DNA from: Halisarca cf. caerulea
Lineage: Eukaryota; Porifera; Demospongiae; Chondrillida; Halisarcidae
Length of the DNA: 64,000 nt
NCBI GenBank assembly: GCA_963170055.1
Contig: CAUJGJ010000142.1
Coordinates: 124,001 to 188,000, forward strand
Direction: 5' to 3'
A program made the position numbers and the translations under genes. Shown piece by piece: positions 13,254 through 27,859 of this stretch; the stretch's first letter is position 1; every line of letters starts with the position of its first letter. The notes beneath the pieces are model-generated. The model was not told the DNA's origin. It made no database searches and saw only the letters and a list, made by a program, of their open reading frames with translations.

Positions 13254-16070
13254 TGGCACTAGCAATACGCACATTCCCAGGGGACAAACATGACCTTTCT
13301 GAAGTGCTGTGGGCATATTTGTGTAGTGTTGGATATGCTGGTGCTAATACCAATATTTGGCACTAGCACCACGCACATTCCCAGTGTACACACATGAAGT
13401 TTTATGAAGTGCTGTGGGTGTATTTGTGTAGTGTTGGATATGCTGGTGCTTATACTAATATTTTGCACTAGCACCACGCACATTCCCGGTGGACACACAT
13501 GAAGTTTCTTAACTATTGTGCGCGTATATGTGTAATGTTGGATATGCTGGTGCTAATACCAATATTTGGCACTAGCACAGCGCACATTCCCAGGGGACAC
13601 ACATGACCTTTCTGAAGTGCTGTGGGCGTATTTGTGTAGTGTTGGATATGCTGGTGCTAATACCAATATTTGGCACTAGCACCTCGCACATTCCCAGTGG
13701 ACGCACATGAAGTTTCTTAACTACTGTGGGCGTATTAGTGTAGTGTTGGATATGCTGGTGCTAATACCAATATTTTGCACTAGCACCACGCACATTCCCA
13801 GTGGACACACATGACCTTTCTGAAGTGCTGTGGGCGTATTTGTGTAGAGTTGGATATGCTGGTGCTAATACCAATATTTGTCTCTAGCACGACGCACATT
13901 CCCAGTGGACACACATGACGTTTCTGAAGTGCTGTGGGCGTATTTGTGTAGTGTTGGATATGCTGGTGCAAATACCAATATTTGTCACTAGCACCACGCA
14001 CATTCCCAGGGGACACACATGAAGTATCTTAACTACTGTGGGCGTATTTGTGTAATGTTGGATATGCTGGTGCTAATACCAATATTTGGCACTAGCACCA
14101 CGCACATTCCCAGGGGACACACATGACCTTTCTGAAGTGCTGTCAGCGTATTTGTGTGGTGTTGGATATGCTGGTGCTAATACCAATATTTGGCACTAGC
14201 ACCACGCACATTCCCAGTGGACACAGATGAAGTTTCTTAACTACTGTGGGCGTATTTGTGTAGTGTTGGATATGCTGGTGCTAATACTAATATTTGGCAC
14301 TAGCAATACGCACATTCCCAGTGGACACACATGACGTTTCTGAAGTGCTGTGGGTGTATTTGTGTAGTGTTGGATATGCTGGTGCTAATACCAATATTTG
14401 GCACTAGCACCACGCACATTCCCAGTGGACACACATGAAGTATCTTAACTATTGTGGGCGTATTTGTGTAATGTTGGATATGCTGGTGCTAATACCAATA
14501 TTTGGCACTAGCACCACGCACATTCCCAGGGGACACACATGATCTTTCTGAAGTGCTGTGGGCGTATTTGTGTAGTGTTGGATATGTTGGTGCTAATACC
14601 AATATTTGGCACTAGCACCACGCACATTCCCAGTGGACACACATGAAGTTTCTTAACTACTGTGGGCGTATTTGTGTAGTGTTGGATATGCTGGTACTAA
14701 TACCAATATTTGGCACTAGCACCACGCACATTCCCAGGGGACACACATGACCTTTCTGAAGTGCTGTGGGCATATTTGTGTAGTGTTGGATATGCTGGTG
14801 CTAATACCAATATTTGGCACTAGCAGCACGCACATTCCCAGTGGACACACATGACGTTTCTGAAGTGCTGTGGGTGTATTTGTGTAGTGTTGGATGTGCT
14901 GGTGCTAATACCAATATTTGGCACTAGCACCGCGCACATTCCCAATGGATACACATGAAGTATCTTAACTATTGTGGGCGTATTTGTGTAATGTTTGATA
15001 TGCTGGTGCTAATACCAATATTTGGCACTAGCACCACGCACATTCCCAGGGGACACACATGACCTTTCTGAAGTGCTGTGGGCGTATTTGTGTAGTGTTG
15101 GATATGTTGGTGCTAATACCAATATTTGGCACTAGCACCACGCACATTCCCAGTGGACACACATGAAGTTTCTTAACTACTGTGGGCGTATTTGTGTAGT
15201 GTTGGATATGCTGGTGCTAATACCAATATTTGGCACTAGCACCACGCACATTCCCAGGGGACACACATGACCTTTCTGAAGTGCTGTGTGCGTATTTGTG
15301 TAGTGTTGGATATGCTGGTGCTAATACCAATATTTGGCACTAGCACCACGCACATTCCCAGTGGACACACATGACCTTTCTGAAATGCTGTGGGCGTATT
15401 TGTGTAGTGTTGGATATGCTGGTGCTAATACCAATATTTGGCACTAGCAATACGCACATTCCCAGGGGACAAACATGACCTTTCTGAAGTGCTGTGGGCA
15501 TATTTGTGTAGTGTTGGATATGCTGTTGCTAATACCAATATTTGGCACTAGCAATACGCACATTCCCAGGGGACAAACATGACCTTTCTGAAGTGCTGTG
15601 GGCATATTTGTGTAGTGTTGGATATGCTGGTGCTAATACCAATATTTGGCACTAGCACCACGCACATTCCCAGTGTACACACATGAAGTTTTATGAAGTG
15701 CTGTGGGTGTATTTGTGTAGTGTTGGATATGCTGGTGCTTATACCAATATTTTGCACTAGCACCACGCACATTCCCGGTGGACACACATGAAGTTTCTTA
15801 ACTATTGTGCGCGTATATGTGTAATGTTGGATATGCTGGTGCTAATACCAATATTTGGCACTAGCACCACGCACATTCCCAGGGGACACACATGACCTTT
15901 CTGAAGTGCTGTGGGCGTATTTGTGTAGTGTTGGATATGCTGGTGCTAATACCAATATTTGGCACTAGCACCACGCACATTCCCAGTGGACACACATGAA
16001 GTTTCTTAACTACTGTGGGCGTATTAGTGTAATGTTGGATATGCTGGTGCTAATACCAATATTTGGCACT
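12560..16070 (+). repeat. 2289-bp offset partial duplication (22 monomers plus 1 bp)
   Basis: The block around 13259, with AGCAATACG, GGGCATATTTG, a GTGTACACACATG monomer and a TTGTGCGCGTATATG monomer, recurs at 15548. The unit before it, with GACGTTTCTG, GGGTG and CACCGCGCAC, recurs from about 12560 at about 14850. Differences include TTGGATGCGC versus TTGGATGTGC and ACCTCGCAC versus ACCACGCAC. The copies are less alike than in the 3329-bp pair, and the outer edges are not sharp. Confidence 0.65.
13385..13420 (+). repeat. 105-bp hybrid-junction monomer (marker site)
   Basis: At 13396 the junction reads GAAGTTTTATGAAGTGCTG: it starts like type A (GAAGTTT) and ends like type B (TGAAGTGCTG), with one base more than normal. 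The same hybrid, preceded by GTGTACACACATG, lies at 15685, 30873, 32642, 33683 and 40236. These six sites give the +1 base in the 2289-, 1769- and 1041-bp offsets and act as a landmark for tracing block copying. Confidence 0.8.
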
Positions 16071-19000
16071 AGCACCACGCACATTCCCAGTGGACACACA
16101 TGACCTTTCTGAAGTGCTGTGGGCGTATTTGTGTAGTGTTGGATATGCTGGTGCTAATACCAATATTTGGCTCTAGCACCACGCACATTCCCAGTGGACA
16201 CACATGACCTTTCTGAAGTGCTGTGGGCGTATTTGTGTAGTGTTGGATATGCTGGTGCAAATACCAATATTTGTCACTAGCACCACGCACATTCCCAGGT
16301 GATACACATGAAGTTTCTTAACTAATGTGGGCGTATTTCTGTAATGTTGGATATGCTGGTGCTAACACCAATATTTGGCACTAGCACCACGCACATTCCC
16401 AGTGGACACACATGAAGTTTCTTAACTACTGTGGGCGTATTTCTGTAGTGTTGGATATGCTGGTGCTAATACCAATATTTGGCACTAGCACCACGCACAT
16501 TCCCAGTGGACACACATGACCTTTCTGAAGTGCTGTGGGCGTATTTGTGTAGTGTTGGATATGCTGGTGCTAATACCAATATTTGGCACTAGGACCACGC
16601 ACATTCCCAGGGGACACACATGACCTTTCTGAAGTGCTGTGGGCGTATTTGTGTAGTGTTGCATATGCTGGTGCTAATTCCAATATTTTGCACTAGCACC
16701 ACGCACATTCCCAGTGGACACACATGAAGTTTCTTAACTACTGTGGGCGTATTTGTGTAATGTTGGATATGCTGGTGCTAATACCAATATTTGGCTCTAG
16801 CACCACGCACATTCCAGGTGGACACACATGACCTTTCTGAAGTGCTGTGGGCGTATTTGTGTAGTGTTGGATATGCTGGTGCTAATACCAATATTTGGCA
16901 CTAGCACCACGCACATTCCCAGTGGACACACATGAAGTATCTTAACTACTGTGGGCGTATTTGTGTAATGTTTGATATGCTGGTGCTAATACCAATATTT
17001 GGCACTAGCACCACGCACATTCCCAGGGGACAAACATGACCTGTCTGAAGTGCTGTGGGCGTATTTGTGTAGTGTTGGATATGCTGGTGCTAATACCAAT
17101 ATTTGGCACTAGCACCACGCACATTCCCAGTGGACACACATGAAGTTTCTTAACTACTGTGGGCGTATTTGTGTAGTGTTGGATATGCTGGTGCTAATAC
17201 TAATATTTAGCACTAGCAATACGCACATTCCCTGTGGACACACATGACGTTTCTGAAGTGCTGTGGGTGTATTTGTGTAGTGTTGGATATGCTGGTGCTA
17301 ATACCAATATTTGGCTTTAGCACCACGCACATTCCCAGTGGACACACATGAAGTATCTTAACTATTGTGGGCGTATTTGTGTAATGTTGGATATGCCGGT
17401 GCTAATACCAATATTTGGCACTAGCACCACGCACATTCCCAGGGGACACACATGACCTTTCTGAAGTGTTGTGGGCGTATTTGTGTAGTGTTGGATATGT
17501 TGGTGCTAATACCAATATATGGCACTAGCACCACGCACATTCCCAGGGGACACACATGACCTTTCTGAAGTGCTGTGGGCATATTTGTGTAGTGTTGGAT
17601 ATGCTGGTGCTAATACCAATATTTGGCACTAGCACCACACACATTCCCAGTGGACACACATGACGTTTCTGAAGTGCTGTGGGTGTATTTGTGTAGTGTT
17701 GGATATGCTGGTGCTAATACCAATATTTGGCACTAGCACCACGCACATTCCCAGTGGACACACATGAAGTATCTTAACTATTGTGGGCGTATTTGTGTAA
17801 TGTTGGATATGCTGGTGCTAATACCAATATTTGGCACTAGCACCACGCACATTCCAGGTGGACACACATGACCTTTCTGAAGTGCTGTGGGCGTATTTGT
17901 GTAGTGTTGGAAATGCTGGTGCTAATACTAATATTTGGCACTAGCACCACGCACATTCCCAGTGGACACACATGAAGTATCTTAACTACTGTGGGCGTAT
18001 TTGTGTAATGTTGGATATGCTGGTGCTAATACCAATATTTCGCACTAGCACCACGCACATTCCCAGGGGACACACATGACCTGTCTGAAGTGCTGTGGGC
18101 GTATTTGTGTAGTGTTGGATATGCTGGTGCTAATACCAATATTTGGCACTAGCACCACGCACATTCCCAGTGGACACACATGAAGTTTCTTAACTACTGT
18201 GGGCGTATTTGTGTAGTGTTGGATATGCTGGTGCTAATACTAATATTTGGCACTAGCAATACGCACATTCCCAGTGGACACACATGACGTTTCTGAAGTG
18301 CTGTGGGTGTATTTGTGTAGTGTTGGATATGCTGGTGTTAATACCAATATTTGGCACTAGCACCACGCACATTCCCAGTGGACACACATGAAGTATCTTA
18401 ACTATTGTGGGCGTATTTGTGTAATGTTGGATATGCTGGTGCTAATACCAATATTTGGCACTAGCACCACGCACATTCCCAGGGGACACACATGATCTTT
18501 CTGAAGTGCTGTGGGCGTATTTGTGTAGTGTTGGATATGTTGGTGCTAATACCAATATTTGGCACTAGCACCACGCACATTCCCAGTGGACACACATGAA
18601 GTTTCTTAACTACTGTGGGCGTATTTGTGTAGTGTTGGATATGCTGGTGCTAATACCAATATTTGGCACTAGCACCACGCACATTCCCAGGGGACACACA
18701 TGACCTTTCTGAAGTGCTGTGGGCATATTTGTGTAGTGTTGGATATGCTGGTGCTAATACCAATATTTGGCACTAGCACCACGCACATTCCCAGTGGACA
18801 CACATGACGTTTCTGAAGTGCTGTGGGTGTATTTGTGTAGTGTTGGATGTGCTGGTGCTAATACCAATATTTGGCACTAGCACCGCGCACATTCCCAGTG
18901 GACACACATGAAGTATCTTAACTATTGTGGGCGTATTTGTGTAATGTTGGATATGCTGGTGCTAATACCAATATTTGGCACTAGCACCACGCACATTCCC

Positions 19001-22000
19001 AGGGGACACACATGACCTTTCTGAAGTGCTGTGGGCGTATTTGTGTAGTGTTGGATATGTTGGTGCTAATACCAATATTTGGCACTAGCACCACGCACAT
19101 TCCCAGTGGACACACATGAAGTTTCTTAACTACTGTGGGCGTATTTGTGTAGTGTTGGATATGCTGGTGCTAATACCAATATTTTGCACTAGCACCACGC
19201 ACATTCCCAGGGGACACACATGACCTTTCTGAAGTGCTGTGGGCGTTATTTGTGTAGTGTTGGATATGCTGGTGCTAATACCAATATTTGGCACTAGCAC
19301 CACGCACATTCCCAGTGGACACACATGAAGTTTCTTAACTACTGTGGGCGTATTTTTGTAATGGTTTAATATGCTGGTGCTAATACAAATATTTGGCACT
19401 AGCACCACGCACATTCCCAGTGGACACACATGACCTTTCTGAAGTGCTGTGGGCGCATTTGTGTAGTGTTGGATATGCTGGTGCTAATACCAATATTTGG
19501 CACTAGCACCACGCACATTCCCAGTGGACACACATGACCTTTCTGAAGTGCTGTGGGCATATTTGTGTAGTGTTGGATATGCTGGTGCTAATACCAATAT
19601 TTGGCACTAGCACCACGCACATTCCCAGTGGACACACATGACCTTTCTGAAGTGCTGTGGGCGTATATGTGTAGTGTTGGATATGCTGGTGCTAATACCA
19701 ATATTTGGCACTTGCACCACGCACATTCCCAGTGGACACACATGACCTTTCTGAAGTGCTGTGGGGGCATTTGTGTAGTGTTGGATATGCTGGTGCTAAT
19801 ACCAATATTTGGCACTAGCACCACGCACATTCCCAGTGGACACACATGACCTTTCTGAAGTGCTGTGGGCGTATTTGTGTAGTGTTGGATATGCTGGTGC
19901 TAATACAAATATTTGGCACTAGCACCACGCACATTCCCAGTGGACACACATGACCTTTCTGAAGTGCTGTGGGCGTATTCGTGTAGTGTTGTATATGCTG
20001 GTGCTAATACCAATATTTGGCACTAGCACCACGCACATTCCCAGTGGACACACACGAAGTTTCTGAAGTGCTGTGGGCGTATTTGTGTAATGTTGGATAT
20101 GCTGGTGCTAATACCAATATTTTGCACTAGCACCACGCACATTCCCAGTGGACACACATGACCTTTCTGAAGTGCTGTGGACGTATTTGTGTAGTGTTGC
20201 ATATGCTGGTGCTAATACCAATATTTGGCACTAGCACCACGCACATTCCCAGGGGACACACATGACCTTTCTGAAGTGCTGTGGGCGTATTTGTGTAGTG
20301 TTGCATATGCTGGTGCTAATACCAATATTTTGCACTAGCACCACGCACATTCCCAGTGGACACACATGAAGTTTCTTAACTACTGTGGGCGTATTTGTGT
20401 AATGTTGGATATGCTGGTGCTAATACCAATATTTGGCACTAGCACCACGCACATTCCCAGTGGACACACATGACCTTTCTGAAGTGCTGTGGACGTATTT
20501 GTGTAGTGTTGGATATGCTGGTGCTAATACCAATATTTGGCACTAGCACCACGCACATTCTCAGTGGACACACATGAAGTTTCTTAACTACTGTGGGCGT
20601 ATTTGTATAATGTTGGATATGCTGTTGCTAATACCAATATTTGGCACTAGCACCACGCACATTCCCAGTGGACACACATGACCTTTCTGAAGTGCTGTGG
20701 GCGCATTTGTGTAGTGTTGGATATGCTGGTGCTAATACCAATATTTGGCACTAGCACCACGCACATTCCCAGTGGACACACATGACCTTTCTGAAGTGCT
20801 GTGGGCGTATTTGTGTAGTGTTGGATATGCTGGTGCTAATACCAATATTTGGCACTAGCACCACGCACATTCCCAGTGGACACACATGACCTTTCTGAAG
20901 TGCTGTGGGCGTATATGTGTAGTGTTGGATATGCTGGTGCTAATACCAATATTTGGCACTAGCACCACGCACATTCCCAGTGGACACACATGAAGTTTCT
21001 TAACTACTGTGGGCGTATTAGTGTAATGTTGGATATGCTGGTGCTAATACCAATATTTGGCACTAGCACCACGCACATTCCCAGAGGACACACATGACCT
21101 TTCTGAAGTGCTGTGGGCGTATTTGTGTAGTGTTGGATATGCTGGTGCTAATACCAATATTTGGCTCTAGCACCACGCACATTCCCAGTGGACACACATG
21201 ACCTTTCTGAAGTGCTGTGGGCGTATTTGTGTAGTGTTGGATATGCTGGTGCAAATACCAATATTTGTCACTAGCACCACGCACATTCCCAGGTGATACA
21301 CATGAAGTTTCTTAACTAATGTGGGCGTATTTCTGTAATGTTGGATATGCTGGTGCTAACACCAATATTTGGCACTAGCACCACGCACATTCCCAGTGGA
21401 CACACATGAAGTTTCTTAACTACTGTGGGCGTATTTGTGTAGTGTTGGATATGCTGGTGCTAATACCAATATTTGGCACTAGCACCACGCACATTCCCAG
21501 TGGACACACATGACCTTTCTAAAGTGCTGCGGGCGTATTTGTGTAGTGTTGGATATGCTGGTGCTAATACCAATATTTGGCACTAGGACCACGCACATTC
21601 CCAGGGGACACACATGACCTTTCTGAAGTGCTGTGGGCGTATTTGTGTAGTGTTGCATATGCTGGTGCTAATACCAATATTTTGCACTAGCACCACGCAC
21701 ATTCCCAGTGGACACACATGAAGTTTCTTAACTACTGTGGGCGTATTTGTGTAATGTTGGATATGCTGGTGCTAATACCAATATTTGGCTCTAGCACCAC
21801 GCACATTCCAGGTGGACACACATGACCTTTCTGAAGTGCTGTGGGCGTATTTGTGTAGTGTTGGATATGCTGGTGCTAATACCAATATTTGGCACTAGCA
21901 CCACGCACATTCCCAGTGGACACACATGAAGTATCTTAACTACTGTGGGCGTATTTGTGTAATGTTTGATATGCTGGTGCTAATACCAATATTTGGCACT

Positions 22001-25000
22001 AGCACCACGCACATTCCCAGGGGACAAACATGACCTGTCTGAAGTGCTGTGGGCGTATTTGTGTAGTGTTGGATATGCTGGTGCTAATACCAATATTTGG
22101 CACTAGCACCACGCACATTCCCAGTGGACACACATGAAGTTTCTTAACTACTGTGGGCGTATTTGTGTAGTGTTGGATATGCTGGTGCTAATACTAATAT
22201 TTAGCACTAGCAATACGCACATTCCCTGTGGACACACATGACGTTTCTGAAGTGCTGTGGGTGTATTTGTGTAGTGTTGGATATGCTGGTGCTAATACCA
22301 ATATTTGGCTTTAGCACCACGCACATTCCCAGTGGACACACATGAAGTATCTTAACTATTGTGGGCGTATTTGTGTAATGTTGGATATGCCGGTGCTAAT
22401 ACCAATATTTGGCACTAGCACCACGCACATTCCCAGGGGACACACATGACCTTTCTGAAGTGTTGTGGGCGTATTTGTGTAGTGTTGGATATGTTGGTGC
22501 TAATACCAATATATGGCACTAGCACCACGCACATTCCCAGGGGACACACATGACCTTTCTGAAGTGCTGTGGGCATATTTGTGTAGTGTTGGATATGCTG
22601 GTGCTAATACCAATATTTGGCACTAGCACCACACACATTCCCAGTGGACACACATGACGTTTCTGAAGTGCTGTGGGTGTATTTGTGTAGTGTTGGATGT
22701 GCTGGTGCTAATACCAATATTTGGCACTAGCACCACGCACATTCCCAGTGGACACACATGAAGTATCTTAACTATTGTGGGCGTATTTGTGTAATGTTGG
22801 ATATGCTGGTGCTAATACCAATATTTGGCACTAGCACCACGCACATTCCAGGTGGACACACATGACCTTTCTGAAGTGCTGTGGGCGTATTTGTGTAGTG
22901 TTGGAAATGCTGGTGCTAATACTAATATTTGGCACTAGCACCACGCACATTCCCAGTGGACACACATGAAGTATCTTAACTACTGTGGGCGTATTTGTGT
23001 AATGTTGGATATGCTGGTGCTAATACCAATATTTCGCACTAGCACCACGCACATTCCCAGGGGACACACATGACCTGTCTGAAGTGCTGTGGGCGTATTT
23101 GTGTAGTGTTGGATATGCTGGTGCTAATACCAATATTTGGCACTAGCACCACGCACATTCCCAGTGGACACACATGAAGTTTCTTAACTACTGTGGGCGT
23201 ATTTGTGTAGTGTTGGATATGCTGGTGCTAATACTAATATTTGGCACTAGCAATACGCACATTCCCAGTGGACACACATGACGTTTCTGAAGTGCTGTGG
23301 GTGTATTTGTGTAGTGTTGGATATGCTGGTGTTAATACCAATATTTGGCACTAGCACCACGCACATTCCCAGTGGACACACATGAAGTATCTTAACTATT
23401 GTGGGCGTATTTGTGTAATGTTGGATATGCTGGTGCTAATACCAATATTTGGCACTAGCACCACGCACATTCCCAGGGGACACACATGATCTTTCTGAAG
23501 TGCTGTGGGCGTATTTGTGTAGTGTTGGATATGTTGGTGCTAATACCAATATTTGGCACTAGCACCACGCACATTCCCAGTGGACACACATGAAGTTTCT
23601 TAACTACTGTGGGCGTATTTGTGTAGTGTTGGATATGCTGGTGCTAATACCAATATTTGGCACTAGCACCACGCACATTCCCAGGGGACACACATGACCT
23701 TTCTGAAGTGCTGTGGGCATATTTGTGTAGTGTTGGATATGCTGGTGCTAATACCAATATTTGGCACTAGCACCACGCACATTCCCAGTGGACACACATG
23801 ACGTTTCTGAAGTGCTGTGGGTGTATTTGTGTAGTGTTGGATGTGCTGGTGCTAATACCAATATTTGGCACTAGCACCACGCACATTCCCAGTGGACACA
23901 CATGAAGTATCTTAACTATTGTGGGCGTATTTGTGTAATGTTGGATATGCTGGTGCTAATACCAATATTTGGCACTAGCACCACGCACATTCCCAGGGGA
24001 CACACATGACCTTTCTGAAGTGCTGTGGGCGTATTTGTGTAGTGTTGGATATGTTGGTGCTAATACCAATATTTGGCACTAGCACCACGCACATTCCCAG
24101 TGGACACACATGAAGTTTCTTAACTACTGTGGGCGTATTTGTGTAGTGTTGGATATGCTGGTGCTAATACCAATATTTGGCACTAGCACCACGCACATTC
24201 CCAGGGGACACACATGACCTTTCTGAAGTGCTGTGGGCGTATTTGTGTAGTGTTGGATATGCTGGTGCTAATACCAATATTTGGCACTAGCACCACGCAC
24301 ATTCCCAGTGGACACACATGAAGTTTCTTAACTACTGTGGGCGTATTTGTGTAATGGTTTAATATGCTGGTGCTAATACAAATATTTGGCACTAGCACCA
24401 CGCACATTCCCAGTGGACACACATGACCTTTCTGAAGTGCTGTGGGCGCATTTGTGTAGTGTTGGATATGCTGGTGCTAATACCAATATTTGGCACTAGC
24501 ACCACGCACATTCCCAGTAGACACACATGACCTTTCTGAAGTGCTGTGGGCATATTTGTGTAGTGTTGGATATGCTGGTGCTAATACCAATATTTGGCAC
24601 TAGCACCACGCACATTCCCAGTGGACACACATGACCTTTCTGAAGTGCTGTGGGCGTATATGTGTAGTGTTGGATATGCTGGTGCTAATACCAATATTTG
24701 GCACTAGCACCACGCACATTTCCAGTGGACACACATGAAGTTTCTTAACTACTGTGGGCGTATTTGTTTAATGTTGGATATGCTGGTGCTAATACCAATA
24801 TTTGGCACTAGCACCACGCACATTCCCAGTGGACACACATGACCTTTCTGAAGTGCTGTGGGGGCATTTGTGTAGTGTTGGATATGCTGGTGCTAATACC
24901 AATATTTGGCACTAGCACCACGCACATTCCCAGTGGACACACATGACCTTTCTGAAGTGCTGTGGGCGTATTTGTGTAGTGTTGGATATGCTGGTGCTAA

Positions 25001-26013
25001 TACCAATATTTGGCACTAGCACCACGCACATTCCCAGTGGACACACATGACCTTTCTGAAGTGCTGTGGGCGTATTCGTGTAGTGTTGTATATGCTGGTG
25101 CTAATACCAATATTTGGCACTAGCACCACGCACATTCCCAGTGGACACACACGAAGTTTCTGAAGTGCTGTGGGCGTATTTGTGTAATGTTGGATATGCT
25201 GGTGCTAATACCAATATTTTGCACTAGCACCACGCACATTCCCAGTGGACACACATGACCTTTCTGAAGTGCTGTGGACGTATTTGTGTAGTGTTGCATA
25301 TGCTGGTGCTAATACCAATATTTGGCACTAGCACCACGCACATTCCCAGGGGACACACATGACCTTTCTGAAGTGCTGTGGGCGTATTTGTGTAGTGTTG
25401 CATATGCTGGTGCTAATACCAATATTTTGCACTAGCACCACGCACATTCCCAGTGGACACACATGAAGTTTCTTAACTACTGTGGGCGTATTTGTGTAAT
25501 GTTGGATATGCTGGTGCTAATACCAATATTTGGCACTAGCACCACGCACATTCCCAGTGGACACACATGACCTTTCTGAAGTGCTGTGGACGTATTTGTG
25601 TAGTGTTGGATATGCTGGTGCTAATACCAATATTTGGCACTAGCACCACGCACATTCCCAGTGGACACACATGAAGTTTCTTAACTACTGTGGGCGTATT
25701 TGTATAATGTTGGATATGCTGTTGCTAATACCAATATTTGGCACTAGCACCACGCACATTCCCAGTGGACACACATGACCTTTCTGAAGTGCTGTGGGCG
25801 CATTTGTGTAGTGTTGGATATGCTGGTGCTAATACCAATATTTGGCACTAGCACCACGCACATTCCCAGTGGACACACATGACCTTTCTGAAGTGCTGTG
25901 GGCGTATTTGTGTAGTGTTGGATATGCTGGTGCTAATACCAATATTTGGCACTAGCACCACGCACATTCCCAGTGGACACACATGACCTTTCTGAAGTGC
26001 TGTGGGCGTATAT
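15922..26013 (+). repeat. ~4994-bp tandem duplication (48 monomers plus 2 bp), two copies
   Basis: Copy A is about 15922-20915 and copy B about 20916-26013. CTAATGTGGG at 16321 recurs at 21315 (offset 4994); ATGGTTTAAT at 19361 recurs at 24354 (4993, after a one-base insertion near 19246 in copy A); GTGGGGGCAT at 19761 recurs at 24859 (5098, because copy B has gained one monomer with GTTTAATG near 24767). I noted about ten further single-base differences over 5 kb. Confidence 0.88.
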
Positions 26014-27859
26014 GTGTAGTGTTGGATATGCTGGTGCTCATACCAATATTTGGCACTAGAACCATGCACATTCCCAGGGGACAAACATGAAGTTTCTTAA
26101 CTACTGTGGGCGTATTTGTTTAATTTTGGATATGCTGGTGCTAATACCAATATTTGGCACTAGCACCACGCACATTCCCAGTGGACACACGTGACCTTTC
26201 TGAAGTGCTGTGGGGGCATTTGTGTAGTGTTGGATATGCTGGTGCTAATACCAATATTTGGCACTAGCACCACGCACATTCCCAGCGGACACACATGAAG
26301 TTTCTTAACTACTGTGGGCGTATTTGTGTAATGTTGGATATGCTGGTGCTAATACCAATATTTGGCACTAGCACCACGCACATTCCCAGGGGACAAACAT
26401 GACCTTTCTGAAGTGCTGTGGGCGTATTTGTGTAGTGTTGGATATGCTGGTTCTAATACCAATATTTGGCACTAGCACCACGCACATTCCCAGGGGACAC
26501 ACATGACCTTTCTGAAGTGCTGTGGGCGTATTTGTGTAGTGTTGCATACGCTGGTGCTAATACCAATATTTTGCACTAGCACCACGCACATTCCCAGTGG
26601 ACACACATGAAGTTTCTTAACTACTGTGGGCGTATTTGTGTAATGTTGGATATGCTGGTGCTAATACCAATATTTGGCACTAGCACCACGCACATTCCCA
26701 GGGGACACACATGAAGTATCTTAACTACTGTGGGCGTATTTGTGTAATGTTGGATATGCTGGTGCTAATACCAATATTTGGCACTAGCACCACGCACATT
26801 CCTAGGGGACACACATGACCTTTCTGAAGTGCTGTGGGCGTATTTGTGTGGTGTTGGATATGCTGGTGCTAATACCAATATTTGGCACTAGCACCACGCA
26901 CATTCCCAGTGGACACACATGAAGTTTCTTAACTACTGTGGGCGTATTTGTGTAGTGTTGGATATGCTGGTGCTAATACTAATATTTGGCACTAGCAATA
27001 CGCACATTCCCAGTGGACACACATGACGTTTCTGAAGTGCTGTGGGTGTATTTCTGTAGTGTTGGATATGCTGGTGCTAATACCAATATTTGGCACTAGC
27101 ACTACGCACATTCCCAGTGGACACACACGAAGTTTCTGAAGTGCTGTGGGCGTATTTGTGTAATGTTGGATATGCTGGTGCTAATACCAATATTTGGCAC
27201 TAGCACCACGCACATTCCCAGTGGACACACATGACCTTTCTGAAGTGCTGTGGACGTATTTGTGTACTGTTGGATATGCTGGTGCTAATACCAATATTTG
27301 GCACTAGCACCACGCACATTCCCAGTGGACACACATGAAGTTTCTTAACTACTGTGGGCGTATTTGTGTAATGTTGGATATGCTGGTGCTAATACCAATA
27401 TTTGGCTCTAGCACCACGCACATTCCAGGTGGACACACATGACCTTTCTAAAGTGCTGTGGGCGTATTTGTGTGGTGTTGGATATGCTGGTGCTAATACC
27501 AATATTTGGCACTAGCACCACGCACATTCCCAGTGGACACACATGAAGTATCTTAACTACTGTGGGCGTATTTGTGTAATGTTGGATATGCTGGTGCTAA
27601 TACCAATATTTGGCACTAGCGCCACGCACATTCCCAGTGGATACACATGACCTTTCTGAAGTGCTGTGGGCGTATTCGTGTAGTGTTGGATATGCTGGTG
27701 CTAATACCAATATTTGGCACTAGCACTACGCACATTCCCAGGGAACACACATGACCTTTCTGAAGTGCTGTGGGCGTATTTGTGTAGTGTTGGATATGCT
27801 GGTGCTAATACCAATATTTGGCACTAGCACCACGCACATTCCCAGTGGACACACATGAC

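Larger units (their letters stand above)
5851..26013 (+). repeat. Super-repeat copy 1 (~20.2 kb offset)
   Basis: The variant GTGCTCATACC followed by GTTTAATTTTGG at 5851 recurs at 26034, an offset of 20183. Further in, TGTCAGCG at 14141 recurs at 34324, the same offset, while ACCTCGCACA at 13681 recurs at 33968 (20287, one monomer more). I read 5.85-26.0 kb as one super-unit that later acquired internal duplications (3329 and ~4994 bp). The match is colinear only after allowing monomer-block gains and losses, so the end is the point where copy 2 starts, not a sharp edge. Confidence 0.6.
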
